DNA of 64,000 nucleotides from CAYJLF01 sp964371055. GTDB lineage: Bacteria; Eisenbacteria; RBG-16-71-46; CAIMUX01. Under the pieces are notes generated by a model. It had not been told where the DNA came from and did no database searches. It was given only the letters and a program-made list of their open reading frames with translations. The number at the start of each line of letters is the position of its first letter. The first letter of the stretch is position 1. Made by a program: the position numbers and the translations under genes. Location of the stretch: assembly GCA_964371055.1 (NCBI GenBank), contig CAYJLF010000005.1, forward strand, positions 124,001 to 188,000, in the 5' to 3' direction. Of the stretch, positions 32,211-40,767 are shown piece after piece.

Positions 32211-34052
32211 ATGGCTACGATCTACCCCAATCAGTGTCCACCCGAGACCGCGAGCCCCGCCGAACGGCTTCTCTTCGAGGCCTTCCGCAACGGGCTCGAC
32301 CGCCACTACCGCGTGATCCACTCCCTGCCTTGGCTGTCGGCAGAAGAGCGCAAGCTCCGCGAGGGCGAGTGCGACTTCCTCGTCCTCCATCCCCGGCACG
32401 GCATGCTCGCCATCGAGGCGAAGACCGGGGAACTGCGCTACGACGGCCGCGCGCGGCAGTGGGTCCGGGGCGACGACCAGCTCGTCGATGACCCCTTCCA
32501 GCAGGCGCAGCGCTGCGCTCACTACCTGGCGCGTCGGCTCCACGAGCGGTCCGCGGCGTGGCGGCGGTACCCGCTGCGGTTCGCCCATGCGGTGGCGGTG
32601 CCGGATGCCGATCGGATGCTCGGCACGATGCCGCCCCACGTTCGCCCCGAGCTTCTCCTGATGCGTTCCGACCTCGACCACCTGCAGGCGCGCGTCGAGG
32701 CGATCCTTGATCTCGAGCCCCGACCCGGGGCCGAGATGCCGCCGGACGACTTCGAGCAGGTCATCCGCCTCCTCCTGCCGGATTTCCGGATCATCCGCGC
32801 TCTCGCCACGGAACTGGACGAAGAAACCGAACGGCTCTACCGCCTGACCGAAGAACAGGCGGCTTTCCTGGAGGGTCTGGAGGAAAACCGCCGCCTCGTG
32901 GTCGAGGGGGTGGCGGGCTCGGGCAAGACGATCCTCGCGCGAGAGCTGGCGGCACGCTTCGCCGGCGAAGGCGCGGTGCTGCTGCTCTGTTTCAACGTGC
33001 CGCTGGCCGACGCGCTGCGCGCGCACCTCCGTGCGATTCTTCCGGCCGGGACCGTCCATGGGGACGCGTCATCCCCGGCTCGCGGTCCGGACGGATCGGT
33101 TACCGTGCAGACCTTCCACGGCCTCTGCGAGGCAGCCGCTCACGCCGCCGGTCTGGGCTGGGAGATTCCGGCCGCCGACGGCGAGAAGGCCCGCTTCTTC
33201 TCCGAGACGGCTCCGGAGCTTCTAGCCGCTGCGGTGCCCGCGTGGCCGGCCCGCTTCGACGCGATCCTCGTCGACGAGGGGCAGGACTTCGAGTCGCACT
33301 GGTGGCTGCCCCTGCTGGAGCTGCTGCGACAGCGGGAGCGGGGTCGCTTCTACATCTTCCACGACCCGCGCCAGAACGTCTACGCCCGCCACGCGGCCCT
33401 TCCCTTCGCCGAGCCGGTCTACCATCTGCGGCGCAACTGCCGGAACACCGAGCCGATCGCGCGGGCGGTCCGCGCCGTGGGGCACATTCCGTCCTCAGCC
33501 CTGCGCGAATCGATCCCGGGACACGAGGTCGGGATCGTCCCGGTCGACGACGGCCCCGGCGAAAGGGAAGAGGTGCGCCGCCTGCTCGACGAGTGGATCA
33601 ACCGCGGCGGGCTCTCTCCCTCACGGATCGTGATCCTCGGAGCCTACCGATTCGAGCGCACGCCCTACGCCGAGCAACCGCGCCTCGGGCGGTTCACGGT
33701 GGTCGACGGCGCGCTCGAGTCCACGCTCCGGGAGCCCCGAACCCCGGCTTCGACGGCGGCCGCCCATCGCGCCGCCGCCGCCTCGCCCGCCGACGCGCCC
33801 ATCACCTATCACACCTTCTACCGTTTCAAGGGGCTGGAGTCCGACTGCGTGATCCTCTCGGGGGTCGGCGCCGGCGGCTGGGGAGAGAAGGAGGAAGAGA
33901 CTCTGCGCATGCGGCTCTACGTCGCCATCTCCCGGGCCCGCGCGCGGCTGTACCTGATGCAGTACCCGGGCTTCGACGCCGCGGCGCGGATCCATGAAGT
34001 GGGAGAGACGATCGCACGTCCGCAGGATCGCCGCCCCGGGGAAGCGCGATAG
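32211..34052 (+). CDS. NERD-domain protein fused to a UvrD/Rep-like helicase
   Basis: A 613-residue protein. Residues about 15-130 form a NERD nuclease-related domain with EGECDFLVLH (D55) and LAIEAKTG (E69, K71), the restriction-endonuclease-like active-site pattern. A superfamily 1 helicase core follows: Walker A GVAGSGKT (233-240), Walker B ILVDEGQDF, the RRNCRNTEPI segment, FYRFKGLESDCVIL and YVAISRARARLYL at the end. Cytosolic. Such fusions occur in defence and DNA-processing contexts. The ATG follows GGGGAGGGACCG. The AbiE operon starts 150 bp downstream on the same strand, so this may be part of a small defence cluster; the substrate is unknown. Confidence 0.85.
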   Translation: MATIYPNQCPPETASPAERLLFEAFRNGLDRHYRVIHSLPWLSAEERKLREGECDFLVLHPRHGMLAIEAKTGELRYDGRARQWVRGDDQLVDDPFQQAQRCAHYLARRLHERSAAWRRYPLRFAHAVAVPDADRMLGTMPPHVRPELLLMRSDLDHLQARVEAILDLEPRPGAEMPPDDFEQVIRLLLPDFRIIRALATELDEETERLYRLTEEQAAFLEGLEENRRLVVEGVAGSGKTILARELAARFAGEGAVLLLCFNVPLADALRAHLRAILPAGTVHGDASSPARGPDGSVTVQTFHGLCEAAAHAAGLGWEIPAADGEKARFFSETAPELLAAAVPAWPARFDAILVDEGQDFESHWWLPLLELLRQRERGRFYIFHDPRQNVYARHAALPFAEPVYHLRRNCRNTEPIARAVRAVGHIPSSALRESIPGHEVGIVPVDDGPGEREEVRRLLDEWINRGGLSPSRIVILGAYRFERTPYAEQPRLGRFTVVDGALESTLREPRTPASTAAAHRAAAASPADAPITYHTFYRFKGLESDCVILSGVGAGGWGEKEEETLRMRLYVAISRARARLYLMQYPGFDAAARIHEVGETIARPQDRRPGEAR

Positions 34053-34143
34053 GCAACCCCAGTGCTGCGCGGCCACACTGCGCGGCTCGGGCCGCACCCC
34101 GAGCCCCCGCAAAGCAGGGAATCGGACCGCATACTCTCACGAT

Positions 34144-34176
34144 TGCAAAAGGACCCGCCTGGAGGTACTTTTTGCA
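34144..34176. promoter_or_regulatory. Imperfect inverted repeat upstream of AbiE copy 2
   Basis: TGCAAAAGGACC (34144-34155) and GGTACTTTTTGCA (34164-34176) form an imperfect dyad with an 8-bp centre. It ends 26 bp before the antitoxin ATG, a placement like operator 1 of AbiE copy 1. A likely AbiEi binding site, but no shared sequence with copy 1 is seen. Confidence 0.45.
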
Positions 34177-34202
34177 GGCGTCAGAGCAGATCGGAGGGCC
34201 CA

Positions 34203-35012
34203 ATGGAAGGTGGCAGTACCAGGTACGGGTCGTTGGCCGAGATGGTCGAGGCGTTGCAGGCCGGGGGTCGCTATACCTTCGACCGCGCCGAGGCGACGAC
34301 CGCGCTGCAGGTGGGCGCCCCGATTCTGAAAAAGGCCGCCATGCGGCTCTCGGCGAAGAAACGGATCGCAGTTCCGACCCGAGGGTTCTACGTCGTGGTG
34401 CCGCTCGAGTACCGAACGGCCGGGGCTCCGCCGCCATCGTGGTACATCGATGATCTCATGCGGCACCTGTCCAGGCCCTACTACGTCGCGATCCTCTCGG
34501 CGGCGGCCTTGTATGGCGCCGCGCATCAGGAGCCCCAGGAGTTCCAGGTCATTACCGACGAGGCCAGAAGACCGATGATCGCGGGACGCTCCAGGATCCG
34601 GTTCCTGGGAAAGCGGCATCTCGACACGGCGGACACGACACCGATGAAGACTGCGACCGGGACGATGCGAGTCTCGACGCCGGAGTCGACGGCGATCGAT
34701 CTTGTGCGCTACGCGACGGCCGCGGGTGGACTCGCCAACGTGGCCACCGTACTGTCCGAGCTCGCCGAGCGGCTCGAGCCTGCGGCTCTGGCCGCGTCTG
34801 CCAGGGCCGCGGGTGGATGGGCCTATGCCCAGCGGCTTGGCTACCTACTCGATCTGGTCGGAGCGACCGAACGCACCCAGCACCTGGCCTCACTCGTTGC
34901 CGAGGAGCAACCCAGGCGCATTCTTCTGAGTCCGGGGAGGTCGCGCGGGGAGTGCCCCACCGACAACGTCTGGAACGTCATCGTGAATGAGCAACTCGAG
35001 GTTGATCTGTGA
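34203..35012 (+). CDS. AbiEi-type antitoxin, type IV toxin-antitoxin, copy 2
   Basis: A 269-residue protein with an N-terminal winged-helix part (about 1-75, including LKKAAMRLSAKKRIAVPTRG) and an AbiEi C-terminal domain (YYVAILSAAALYGAAHQEPQ onward). It should neutralise the AbiEii toxin encoded next and repress its own promoter. The start is ATG 34203 behind GGAGGG; the open frame reaches 34062 but without a site and through the region of the inverted repeat. Its stop overlaps the toxin start by 4 bp (GTGA), the canonical AbiE operon order. Very different in sequence from AbiEi copy 1. Confidence 0.82.
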   Translation: MEGGSTRYGSLAEMVEALQAGGRYTFDRAEATTALQVGAPILKKAAMRLSAKKRIAVPTRGFYVVVPLEYRTAGAPPPSWYIDDLMRHLSRPYYVAILSAAALYGAAHQEPQEFQVITDEARRPMIAGRSRIRFLGKRHLDTADTTPMKTATGTMRVSTPESTAIDLVRYATAAGGLANVATVLSELAERLEPAALAASARAAGGWAYAQRLGYLLDLVGATERTQHLASLVAEEQPRRILLSPGRSRGECPTDNVWNVIVNEQLEVDL

Positions 35013-35797
35013 TTCCCCAAGCGCTGATCACCGAATGGCGCGCGACCGCACCCTGGGCACTCGATGAGCAGGTCGAGCAGGATCTCATCATCTCTCGGGC
35101 CGTCATCGAGCTCTACTCAGAGGAACCGCTTCGGCATCAGGTCGCCTTTCGAGGCGGTACCGCGCTGCACAAGCTCTTTCTCACAACGCCCGCACGCTAC
35201 TCCGAAGACATCGATCTCGTGCAGATCGAGGCAGGCCCGATCGGCCCCGTCATGGCTGCCGTTCGCCGCGCTCTTGATCACTGGCTCGGAAGCCCGCAGT
35301 GGAAGCAGACTCAAGGCAGAGTCACGCTCTACTACCGGTTCACCACGGAGATCGAGCCGGTTCAGACGAAGCGGATCAAAGTCGAGATCAACACGCGAGA
35401 GCACTTCGCCATCTACGGCCATCGGCAGCGTGCACTCGAGGTGGCCAGTCGCTGGTGGAGCGGCCGCGCGGAGATCACGACCTACGACCTCGATGAACTC
35501 CTTGCGACGAAGCTGCGTGCCCTCTACCAACGGCGGAAAGGCCGCGACCTCTTCGACCTCTGGAGGGCGCTGCAAGAGGGTGGAACCGAACCGGTCCGGA
35601 TCGTCGAGGCATTCCGGTGCTACATGGAGGCGGAAGAGCATCGCGTGGACCGCAAGGAATTCGAGGCGAATCTGGCGGCGAAGTTAGCGGTGCCCGCCTT
35701 TTACCAGGATCTGAAGCCGCTCCTGACCGCGGACATCCGCTACAACGCCGAGGAAGCCGCGACCCTCATCACAGATCGCCTCCTAGCGCTGCTTTGA
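35009..35797 (+). CDS. AbiEii-type toxin (nucleotidyltransferase), type IV toxin-antitoxin, copy 2
   Basis: A 262-residue AbiEii nucleotidyltransferase with all expected motifs: FRGGTALHKL (47-56), RYSEDIDLV (63-71), a lysine in LLATKLRALY (K168) and RKGRDLFDLW (176-185). Starts with GTG overlapping the antitoxin stop. Differs from copy 1 in having the standard GGTAL and the toxin-second operon layout. The 74-bp region after it, before the convergent pirin gene, contains GC-rich short inverted repeats but no clear terminator. Confidence 0.85.
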   Translation: MIPQALITEWRATAPWALDEQVEQDLIISRAVIELYSEEPLRHQVAFRGGTALHKLFLTTPARYSEDIDLVQIEAGPIGPVMAAVRRALDHWLGSPQWKQTQGRVTLYYRFTTEIEPVQTKRIKVEINTREHFAIYGHRQRALEVASRWWSGRAEITTYDLDELLATKLRALYQRRKGRDLFDLWRALQEGGTEPVRIVEAFRCYMEAEEHRVDRKEFEANLAAKLAVPAFYQDLKPLLTADIRYNAEEAATLITDRLLALL

Positions 35798-35871
35798 ACC
35801 CCAAGTCGCACGGAGGGCAAGCCGGCGCGGGTGCCCGCCCTGGGAATTGCCCCCTCGGCCGGGGCGACCGC

Positions 35872-36987
35872 CTACCTCCGCTCCTTGATGAACGTCCCCT
35901 CCTGCAGTTCCTGATACGCCTGGCGCAACTCCTCCTGCGTGTTCATCACGATCGGCCCGCGCCACGCCACCGGCTCTTTCAACGCGGCGCCCGAGACGAG
36001 GAGGAAGCGGATCCCCTCCTCACCGGCCTGCACCGCCACCGTATCGCCCTGATCGAAAAGGACGAGCGAGCGGTTACCGATCTCGCTGCGGAGTTCCTCG
36101 CCATCGGGTCCCACAATCTCGGTCTGGACCGGTTGCGGCGCGGAGGCGTCCCGGAACGAGCCTGTCCCCTCGAAGACGTAGGCGAACGCGTTGTGGGTCA
36201 ACTCGACCGGCAGGTGCTTCTTCTTCCCGGGCGGCACCCGCACGTCGAGGTAGCGCGGATCGGCCGCGATACCCTCCACCGGACCGGTCTTTCCCCAGAA
36301 ACGACCACAGATGATCCGCACTGCGGTACCGTCATCGTCGATCACCTCGGGGATGTCGCGTGCCACGATGTCCTGGTAGCGCGGGGAGGTCATCTTGGAG
36401 GCGGCCGGGAGGTTCGACCAGAGCTGGAAGCCGTGCATCCTCCCCTCGGCGTCTCCCTGCGGCATCTCCTGGTGCAGGATCCCGCGGCCGGCGGTCATCC
36501 ACTGCACGTCGCCCGGTCCCATCGCCCCCTGGTTGCCCAGGCTGTCGCGGTGCTCCACCGTCCCGGCGAGCACATAGGTGATCGTCTCGATCCCGCGATG
36601 CGGATGCCACGGGAAACCGGCGCGGTAGTCCTTCGGGTCATCGCCGCGAAAGTCGTCGAAGAGCAGAAAGGGATCGAAGTCGCCGGTCGCCTGGAAGCCG
36701 AAGGCGCGGCGCAGGCGCACGCCCGCGCCCTCCATGGTCGGCTGTGATTGCGTGAGACGCTTGACGGGACGAATCGACATGGCGGCCTCCTGGGTCGACG
36801 GGGGCAGGGTGGAACCAGAGGATCCCGTCGGTTGGGCGAACAGCGCTCGCGGGCGGATCCCTTCACCGAACGCCGTCGCACCCGCGGCGGCACCGGTGGC
36901 GGCCCCGGCCAGGAGAGCGGCCCGGCGCAAGAACTCGCGGCGGCTTACGGCCGCGAGCAGGGCTCGCCATTGGGCGTCGGTGTACAT
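35872..36987 (-). CDS. Pirin-family cupin protein with twin-arginine signal
   Basis: A 371-residue protein. Residues 1-70 contain SRREFLRRAALLAGAATGAA, a twin-arginine (Tat) export signal, followed by a low-complexity linker. From about 70 it is a full pirin: cupin motif 1 with HPHRGIETITYV and motif 2 with GRGILHQE supply the histidines and glutamate that bind iron. Some pirins act as quercetin dioxygenases, others as cofactors; they are normally cytosolic, so export of a pre-folded metalloprotein is unusual. ATG 36987 follows GGGAGG. An internal ATG at 36780, exactly where pirin homology begins, has its own AGGAGG five bases upstream and could give a 302-residue cytosolic form. Confidence 0.85.
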   Translation of the reverse strand: MYTDAQWRALLAAVSRREFLRRAALLAGAATGAAAGATAFGEGIRPRALFAQPTGSSGSTLPPSTQEAAMSIRPVKRLTQSQPTMEGAGVRLRRAFGFQATGDFDPFLLFDDFRGDDPKDYRAGFPWHPHRGIETITYVLAGTVEHRDSLGNQGAMGPGDVQWMTAGRGILHQEMPQGDAEGRMHGFQLWSNLPAASKMTSPRYQDIVARDIPEVIDDDGTAVRIICGRFWGKTGPVEGIAADPRYLDVRVPPGKKKHLPVELTHNAFAYVFEGTGSFRDASAPQPVQTEIVGPDGEELRSEIGNRSLVLFDQGDTVAVQAGEEGIRFLLVSGAALKEPVAWRGPIVMNTQEELRQAYQELQEGTFIKERR

Positions 36988-37284
36988 GCGGTTCCCTCCC
37001 GAATTCCGGCCCGCGCCGTCCGGTCCCACGAGCTCGTGAACTCATCTTGGATGCGCTATGGGGGGCTCCGGCGGTGGCACACCTCCTCTGAGTGACCCCA
37101 CCGCACCGAAGGCTCCCCCTCAGCGAAGTGATGTTGCGCGTCGCAGGATCACAACAATCGTCCCCGTGGCGCCCAGCGGACCCGCCGTGAACGCCGCCAG
37201 AGCGACGAAACGCTTGCGTCGACATTGCGATCGGAGCGATCATTCTCGGCTCTCTACAGCACCCCCGGAGATAGGAGGAACCCC

Positions 37285-39138
37285 ATGCGGATCCGTTTCT
37301 GGTCCATACTGCTTGTCGCCTGCCTAGTCTCAACCGAAACCGCCGCGGCGGCGAGTGTGATTCATGTCCGGCCGGGCGGATCGGGATCGGGCACGAGCTG
37401 GATCGATGCGTACGGCGATCTCCAGGCGGCGCTGACAGCGTCACTACCGGGAGACGAACTCTGGGTCGCCGAAGGCACCTGGCTCCCCGGCCTTCCCGGC
37501 GACACCGGGGCTACCTTTTCCCTGAGAGATGATGTTGCGTTATACGGAGGGTTCGCCGGAACCGAGCTGACCCGCGAGGAGCGTCTGCCGACGATGCATG
37601 AGACGATCCTGAGCGGAGACCTGGGACAGGACGATGTATACACCCCGTGGCCGTCCGGCTGGAACATCGGCACGCCCAACGCCAGTCACGTCGTGACCGC
37701 CGCCGATGTCGGCGCAGGCGCACTGCTGGACGGCTTCACGATTCTGGCCGGTTACGCCGTGTCGACGACCGGCGGAGGTGGCCTCCTCATTTCCTCCGGC
37801 GACCCGACGATTCGGGCCTGCCGCTTCCTGCACAACGCTGTCGGCTTCACCTCGGGGGGCGCGATCCTGGTGGCCGGCGGCGCGCCCGTTCTGCAGGAGT
37901 GCACTTTTGTGGAGAATTACGCCCATCTGGGGAACGGAGCGGGCATCCAGACCTGGGGCACGGCGCACCCTCTCATCGAGGGATGCAGCTTTGCCGGCAA
38001 CATCGCCGTCGGCAGCGGATCAGGCGGCGACGGCGGCGCCATCTCCATCCAGGCCGACCTCGGGGCGACCGTGAGGCGCTGCACCTTCGAGGACAACGTC
38101 TCGCGCAACTTCTACGCCGCGGGGGACTACGACATCGGCTGGGGCGGCGCCATCTTCAACTTCGCCGATGGAACGATCATCGATTCCTGCGTCTTCCTGC
38201 GGAATCACGCGCACGCCGGCGGTGCCGTCTCGACCTGGGGAGATCAGGTGACGATCGCCAACTCAACATTCGACGCCAACGTGGTCACCTCCTACGAGAT
38301 GTCCGGAGGCGGCAGCGGGGGCGACTTCGGTGGAGGCGTGGCGGCCACGTCGTTCTACGGTGAGGCAACCAGCTTGATCAATTGTACGGTAAGCGGAAAC
38401 TCGGCCGGCGAGGGGGGCGGGGTCGCGTCCCTCTACGGACACGTGGTGACCGTGCGCAACACCATCATCGCGGGAAACCTCGGCACCGGAGAGAACGTCT
38501 CTCATCTCGATGCACAGATCAAGGGAACCGCCGACTTCGCGTACTCCTGCGTGGAGGCCCTCCTCGAGCCGATCCCCGGAGAGGATCCGCCCGATCCCGC
38601 GAACTACCCGGGTTGCCTCGACGCCGATCCGCGCTTTGTCGCGCCGGTCGCCGGTGACTTTCGACTGCAGAGCACTTCTCCCTGCATCGACGCCGGGGAG
38701 AACGCCGCCGTGCCCCCGTACGTCGTGCTCGATCTCGACGGACACGATCGCCGCTTCGATGCTCCCGACTCGCCGGACACGGGCAGCGGGACCCCTCCGC
38801 TCGTCGACATGGGGCCGTATGAACACGGAGCGGGAGCCGCCCTCGTCGGTGAACCGCCGGAAGGCGACCTCCCATTCACGCTGACGTCGTTCCCCAACCC
38901 TTCTTTCCTCATCACCACACTGTCGTGGGCGCTGCCCTTGACCGCGGAGGGCGGCCTCCAGCTCTTCGACTGCACGGGGCGACTGACCACCCGCCTGCGC
39001 CTCTCCGAGGGTGCACGGCAAGTGGCGTGGGATGGCCGCGACGATGAAGGACGCCAGGTGCCCGGCGGCGTCTACTTCGCGCGCCTCATCGTCGGTGGCA
39101 GAACCAGGGGAAACGCCAGGCTCTTGCGGCTGGACTAG
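37285..39138 (+). CDS. Exported parallel beta-helix protein with FlgD-like sorting tail
   Basis: A 617-residue protein: signal peptide (FWSILLVACLVSTETAAAA), a right-handed beta-helix (about 25-520) built from repeated coils such as GGGLLISSGDPTIRACRF and GGAVSTWGDQVTIANSTF, ending with DFRLQSTSPCIDAG, a typical end of such domains, and a FlgD-like Ig tail (about 535-617) with VAWDGRDDEGRQVPGGVYFA. Such proteins are surface or secreted, often polysaccharide-related or adhesive; no catalytic residues can be assigned. ATG 37285 follows AGGAGG. It converges on the NHL-propeller gene; a 14-bp palindrome (39142-39155) lies between the two stops. Confidence 0.78.
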   Translation: MRIRFWSILLVACLVSTETAAAASVIHVRPGGSGSGTSWIDAYGDLQAALTASLPGDELWVAEGTWLPGLPGDTGATFSLRDDVALYGGFAGTELTREERLPTMHETILSGDLGQDDVYTPWPSGWNIGTPNASHVVTAADVGAGALLDGFTILAGYAVSTTGGGGLLISSGDPTIRACRFLHNAVGFTSGGAILVAGGAPVLQECTFVENYAHLGNGAGIQTWGTAHPLIEGCSFAGNIAVGSGSGGDGGAISIQADLGATVRRCTFEDNVSRNFYAAGDYDIGWGGAIFNFADGTIIDSCVFLRNHAHAGGAVSTWGDQVTIANSTFDANVVTSYEMSGGGSGGDFGGGVAATSFYGEATSLINCTVSGNSAGEGGGVASLYGHVVTVRNTIIAGNLGTGENVSHLDAQIKGTADFAYSCVEALLEPIPGEDPPDPANYPGCLDADPRFVAPVAGDFRLQSTSPCIDAGENAAVPPYVVLDLDGHDRRFDAPDSPDTGSGTPPLVDMGPYEHGAGAALVGEPPEGDLPFTLTSFPNPSFLITTLSWALPLTAEGGLQLFDCTGRLTTRLRLSEGARQVAWDGRDDEGRQVPGGVYFARLIVGGRTRGNARLLRLD

Positions 39139-39178
39139 CCGGCGACCCGGGTCGCGTTGTCGGTGCCCCGAGACGATT

Positions 39179-40423
39179 CTATGGCCCGAGAACGACGAGC
39201 CGTGATCCGCTCACCCCGTGCGAGTTCGCAACACGCAGGAAGTAGACGCCGGATGAAAGCAGTTGCCCCTCACTGTCGCGAAGGGAATAGAGGAGCCGGT
39301 GCTCCCCCGCGGTCACGAGGCCGTCCAGGAGCGTCGCGACCGTTCGTCCCCTGATGTCGACCAAAGTGACGGCCAGCCGGTCGTCGGCCGGGACGGAATA
39401 GTTGATCTGGGCCGAGAGGCGGCACGGATTGGGCGCGACCGCCAGCACCAACGGTCTCGCCGACGGCGTCACGGACGGCTCCCTTGCGTCCCCCACCGAC
39501 TCCCCGAAGCGCTGAATCCGTCCGTTGCCGTTGTCGGCCACGTAGATCGAGCCATCGAGTCCTACCGCGGCGCCGATCGCCCCGCTGAACTCGCCCGGAC
39601 CGGCGCCATAGGAGCCGAGGACGTCGACCGGAGTACCATCGGCTGTGAACACGCGAACTACGTGGCCGTTGAAGTCACACACCCAGAGTTGACCCGAGGC
39701 GTCGACTTCAATGTCCGTGCCGCCCGAGGTCGACGCCGCGAACGTATCCAGATAGGTCCCGTCGATCCCGTACCGCTCGACGACGGGAGCGTCCCACTGC
39801 ACGACGTGGACCACGTCCTCGACCACGAGGATACCGGAGTTCTGGGTGCCACCCTGACCGACCCAGTCGAGCAGAGGCACCCCGCTCGACGTGTACTTGT
39901 GGACAGAGAAGTTCGAATAGCCGGTCACGTAGACATCCCCGGCCGCATCAATGGCCACGTGATCGGCGTGGGTGCTTGGAACGGACCATGCCTGGAGAAA
40001 ACCTCCTTCGCTCGTGAACACCTGGAGCCGGGCGCCGAGGTAATCGCAGATGTACGCGTTGCCGCTCACATCGAAGGCGATGCCGTACGGGGTTTGGAAT
40101 TCCCCCTCGCCCGCTCCAGACCCGCCGAACGAGAAGAGGCGCTCGCCCCCCGTCGGCGCGTAGACATGAATCGAGTCGTCGTCGCAGGAGACCCACACGC
40201 GCCCCCACGGATCTACCTCGACATCCTCCGGCCAGGCCGGGGTCGCCCATTCTTCCGCGTAGGGGGGAAGCTCCGCGAGAACGGGCGGAGTCCAGCCCAG
40301 AGTCGCGACGAGGAAGCCGGCGGCGGCGACGGCAAGTGGTGCGCACCTCATTCCGGGGAACGCTGGAAGCGCTCTTGCCATGGATGGCGTGATCCAGCGG
40401 TGGATCGAACGAAGGGATATCAT
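39179..40423 (-). CDS. Exported NHL-repeat beta-propeller with sorting tail
   Basis: A 414-residue protein with an N-terminal hydrophobic signal (LAVAAAGFLVATLGWTPPVLA, about 31-51), six or so NHL/SMP-30-like blades (for example EDVEVDPWGRVWVSCDDDSI and GSIYVADNGNGRIQRFG), and a C-terminal FlgD-like Ig domain (APNPCRLSAQINYSV ... SSGVYFLRV). NHL propellers bind proteins or ligands at the surface. ATG 40423 follows AAAGGAG; a later start at the second Met (MARALPAF) would also leave a complete signal peptide. Confidence 0.75.
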   Translation of the reverse strand: MISLRSIHRWITPSMARALPAFPGMRCAPLAVAAAGFLVATLGWTPPVLAELPPYAEEWATPAWPEDVEVDPWGRVWVSCDDDSIHVYAPTGGERLFSFGGSGAGEGEFQTPYGIAFDVSGNAYICDYLGARLQVFTSEGGFLQAWSVPSTHADHVAIDAAGDVYVTGYSNFSVHKYTSSGVPLLDWVGQGGTQNSGILVVEDVVHVVQWDAPVVERYGIDGTYLDTFAASTSGGTDIEVDASGQLWVCDFNGHVVRVFTADGTPVDVLGSYGAGPGEFSGAIGAAVGLDGSIYVADNGNGRIQRFGESVGDAREPSVTPSARPLVLAVAPNPCRLSAQINYSVPADDRLAVTLVDIRGRTVATLLDGLVTAGEHRLLYSLRDSEGQLLSSGVYFLRVANSHGVSGSRLVVLGP

Positions 40424-40767
40424 CGGAGGTCTCCTTTGACTTGCGAGCTCTTGGGACAACTCGCGTGCCCGAGGTGATGCATGGACTTCCAAACGAGTGC
40501 GAGAAAGCGACCGATCACTATGCGAGTGCGGCTTCGTCGAGTAAAGAACGGCGTGGGGACACAAGAGCCGTGCCGAGGCCAGATGGCACGGCACGTCTCA
40601 GGCTCCTGCGCGCGTATCCCTGTCCCAGGTCGTCTCGATGCTGATCAGGCTGCCGCCGAGACTCCATCGTGAGACGTACCCGTTGACCCGCAGCCACCAC
40701 ACTCGCTAAGCTCGTTGGTCCGTCATGTCGCTGCGTCGCCGCACCCTCTTGCCCACGAGGTGACCTC
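40424..40767. other. Intergenic region between divergent NHL and multicopper oxidase genes
   Basis: 344 bp without a convincing gene. It must hold the two divergent promoters. One dyad is visible: CCGTGCC (40568-40574), 10-bp spacer, GGCACGG (40585-40591). GAGGTGACC just before 40768 is the ribosome-binding site of the oxidase. Confidence 0.5.

Noticed and set aside
39142..39155. 14-bp palindrome between convergent genes as a terminator
   Set aside because: Perfect palindrome with no loop and no T-run; could equally be a restriction-like or chance site.
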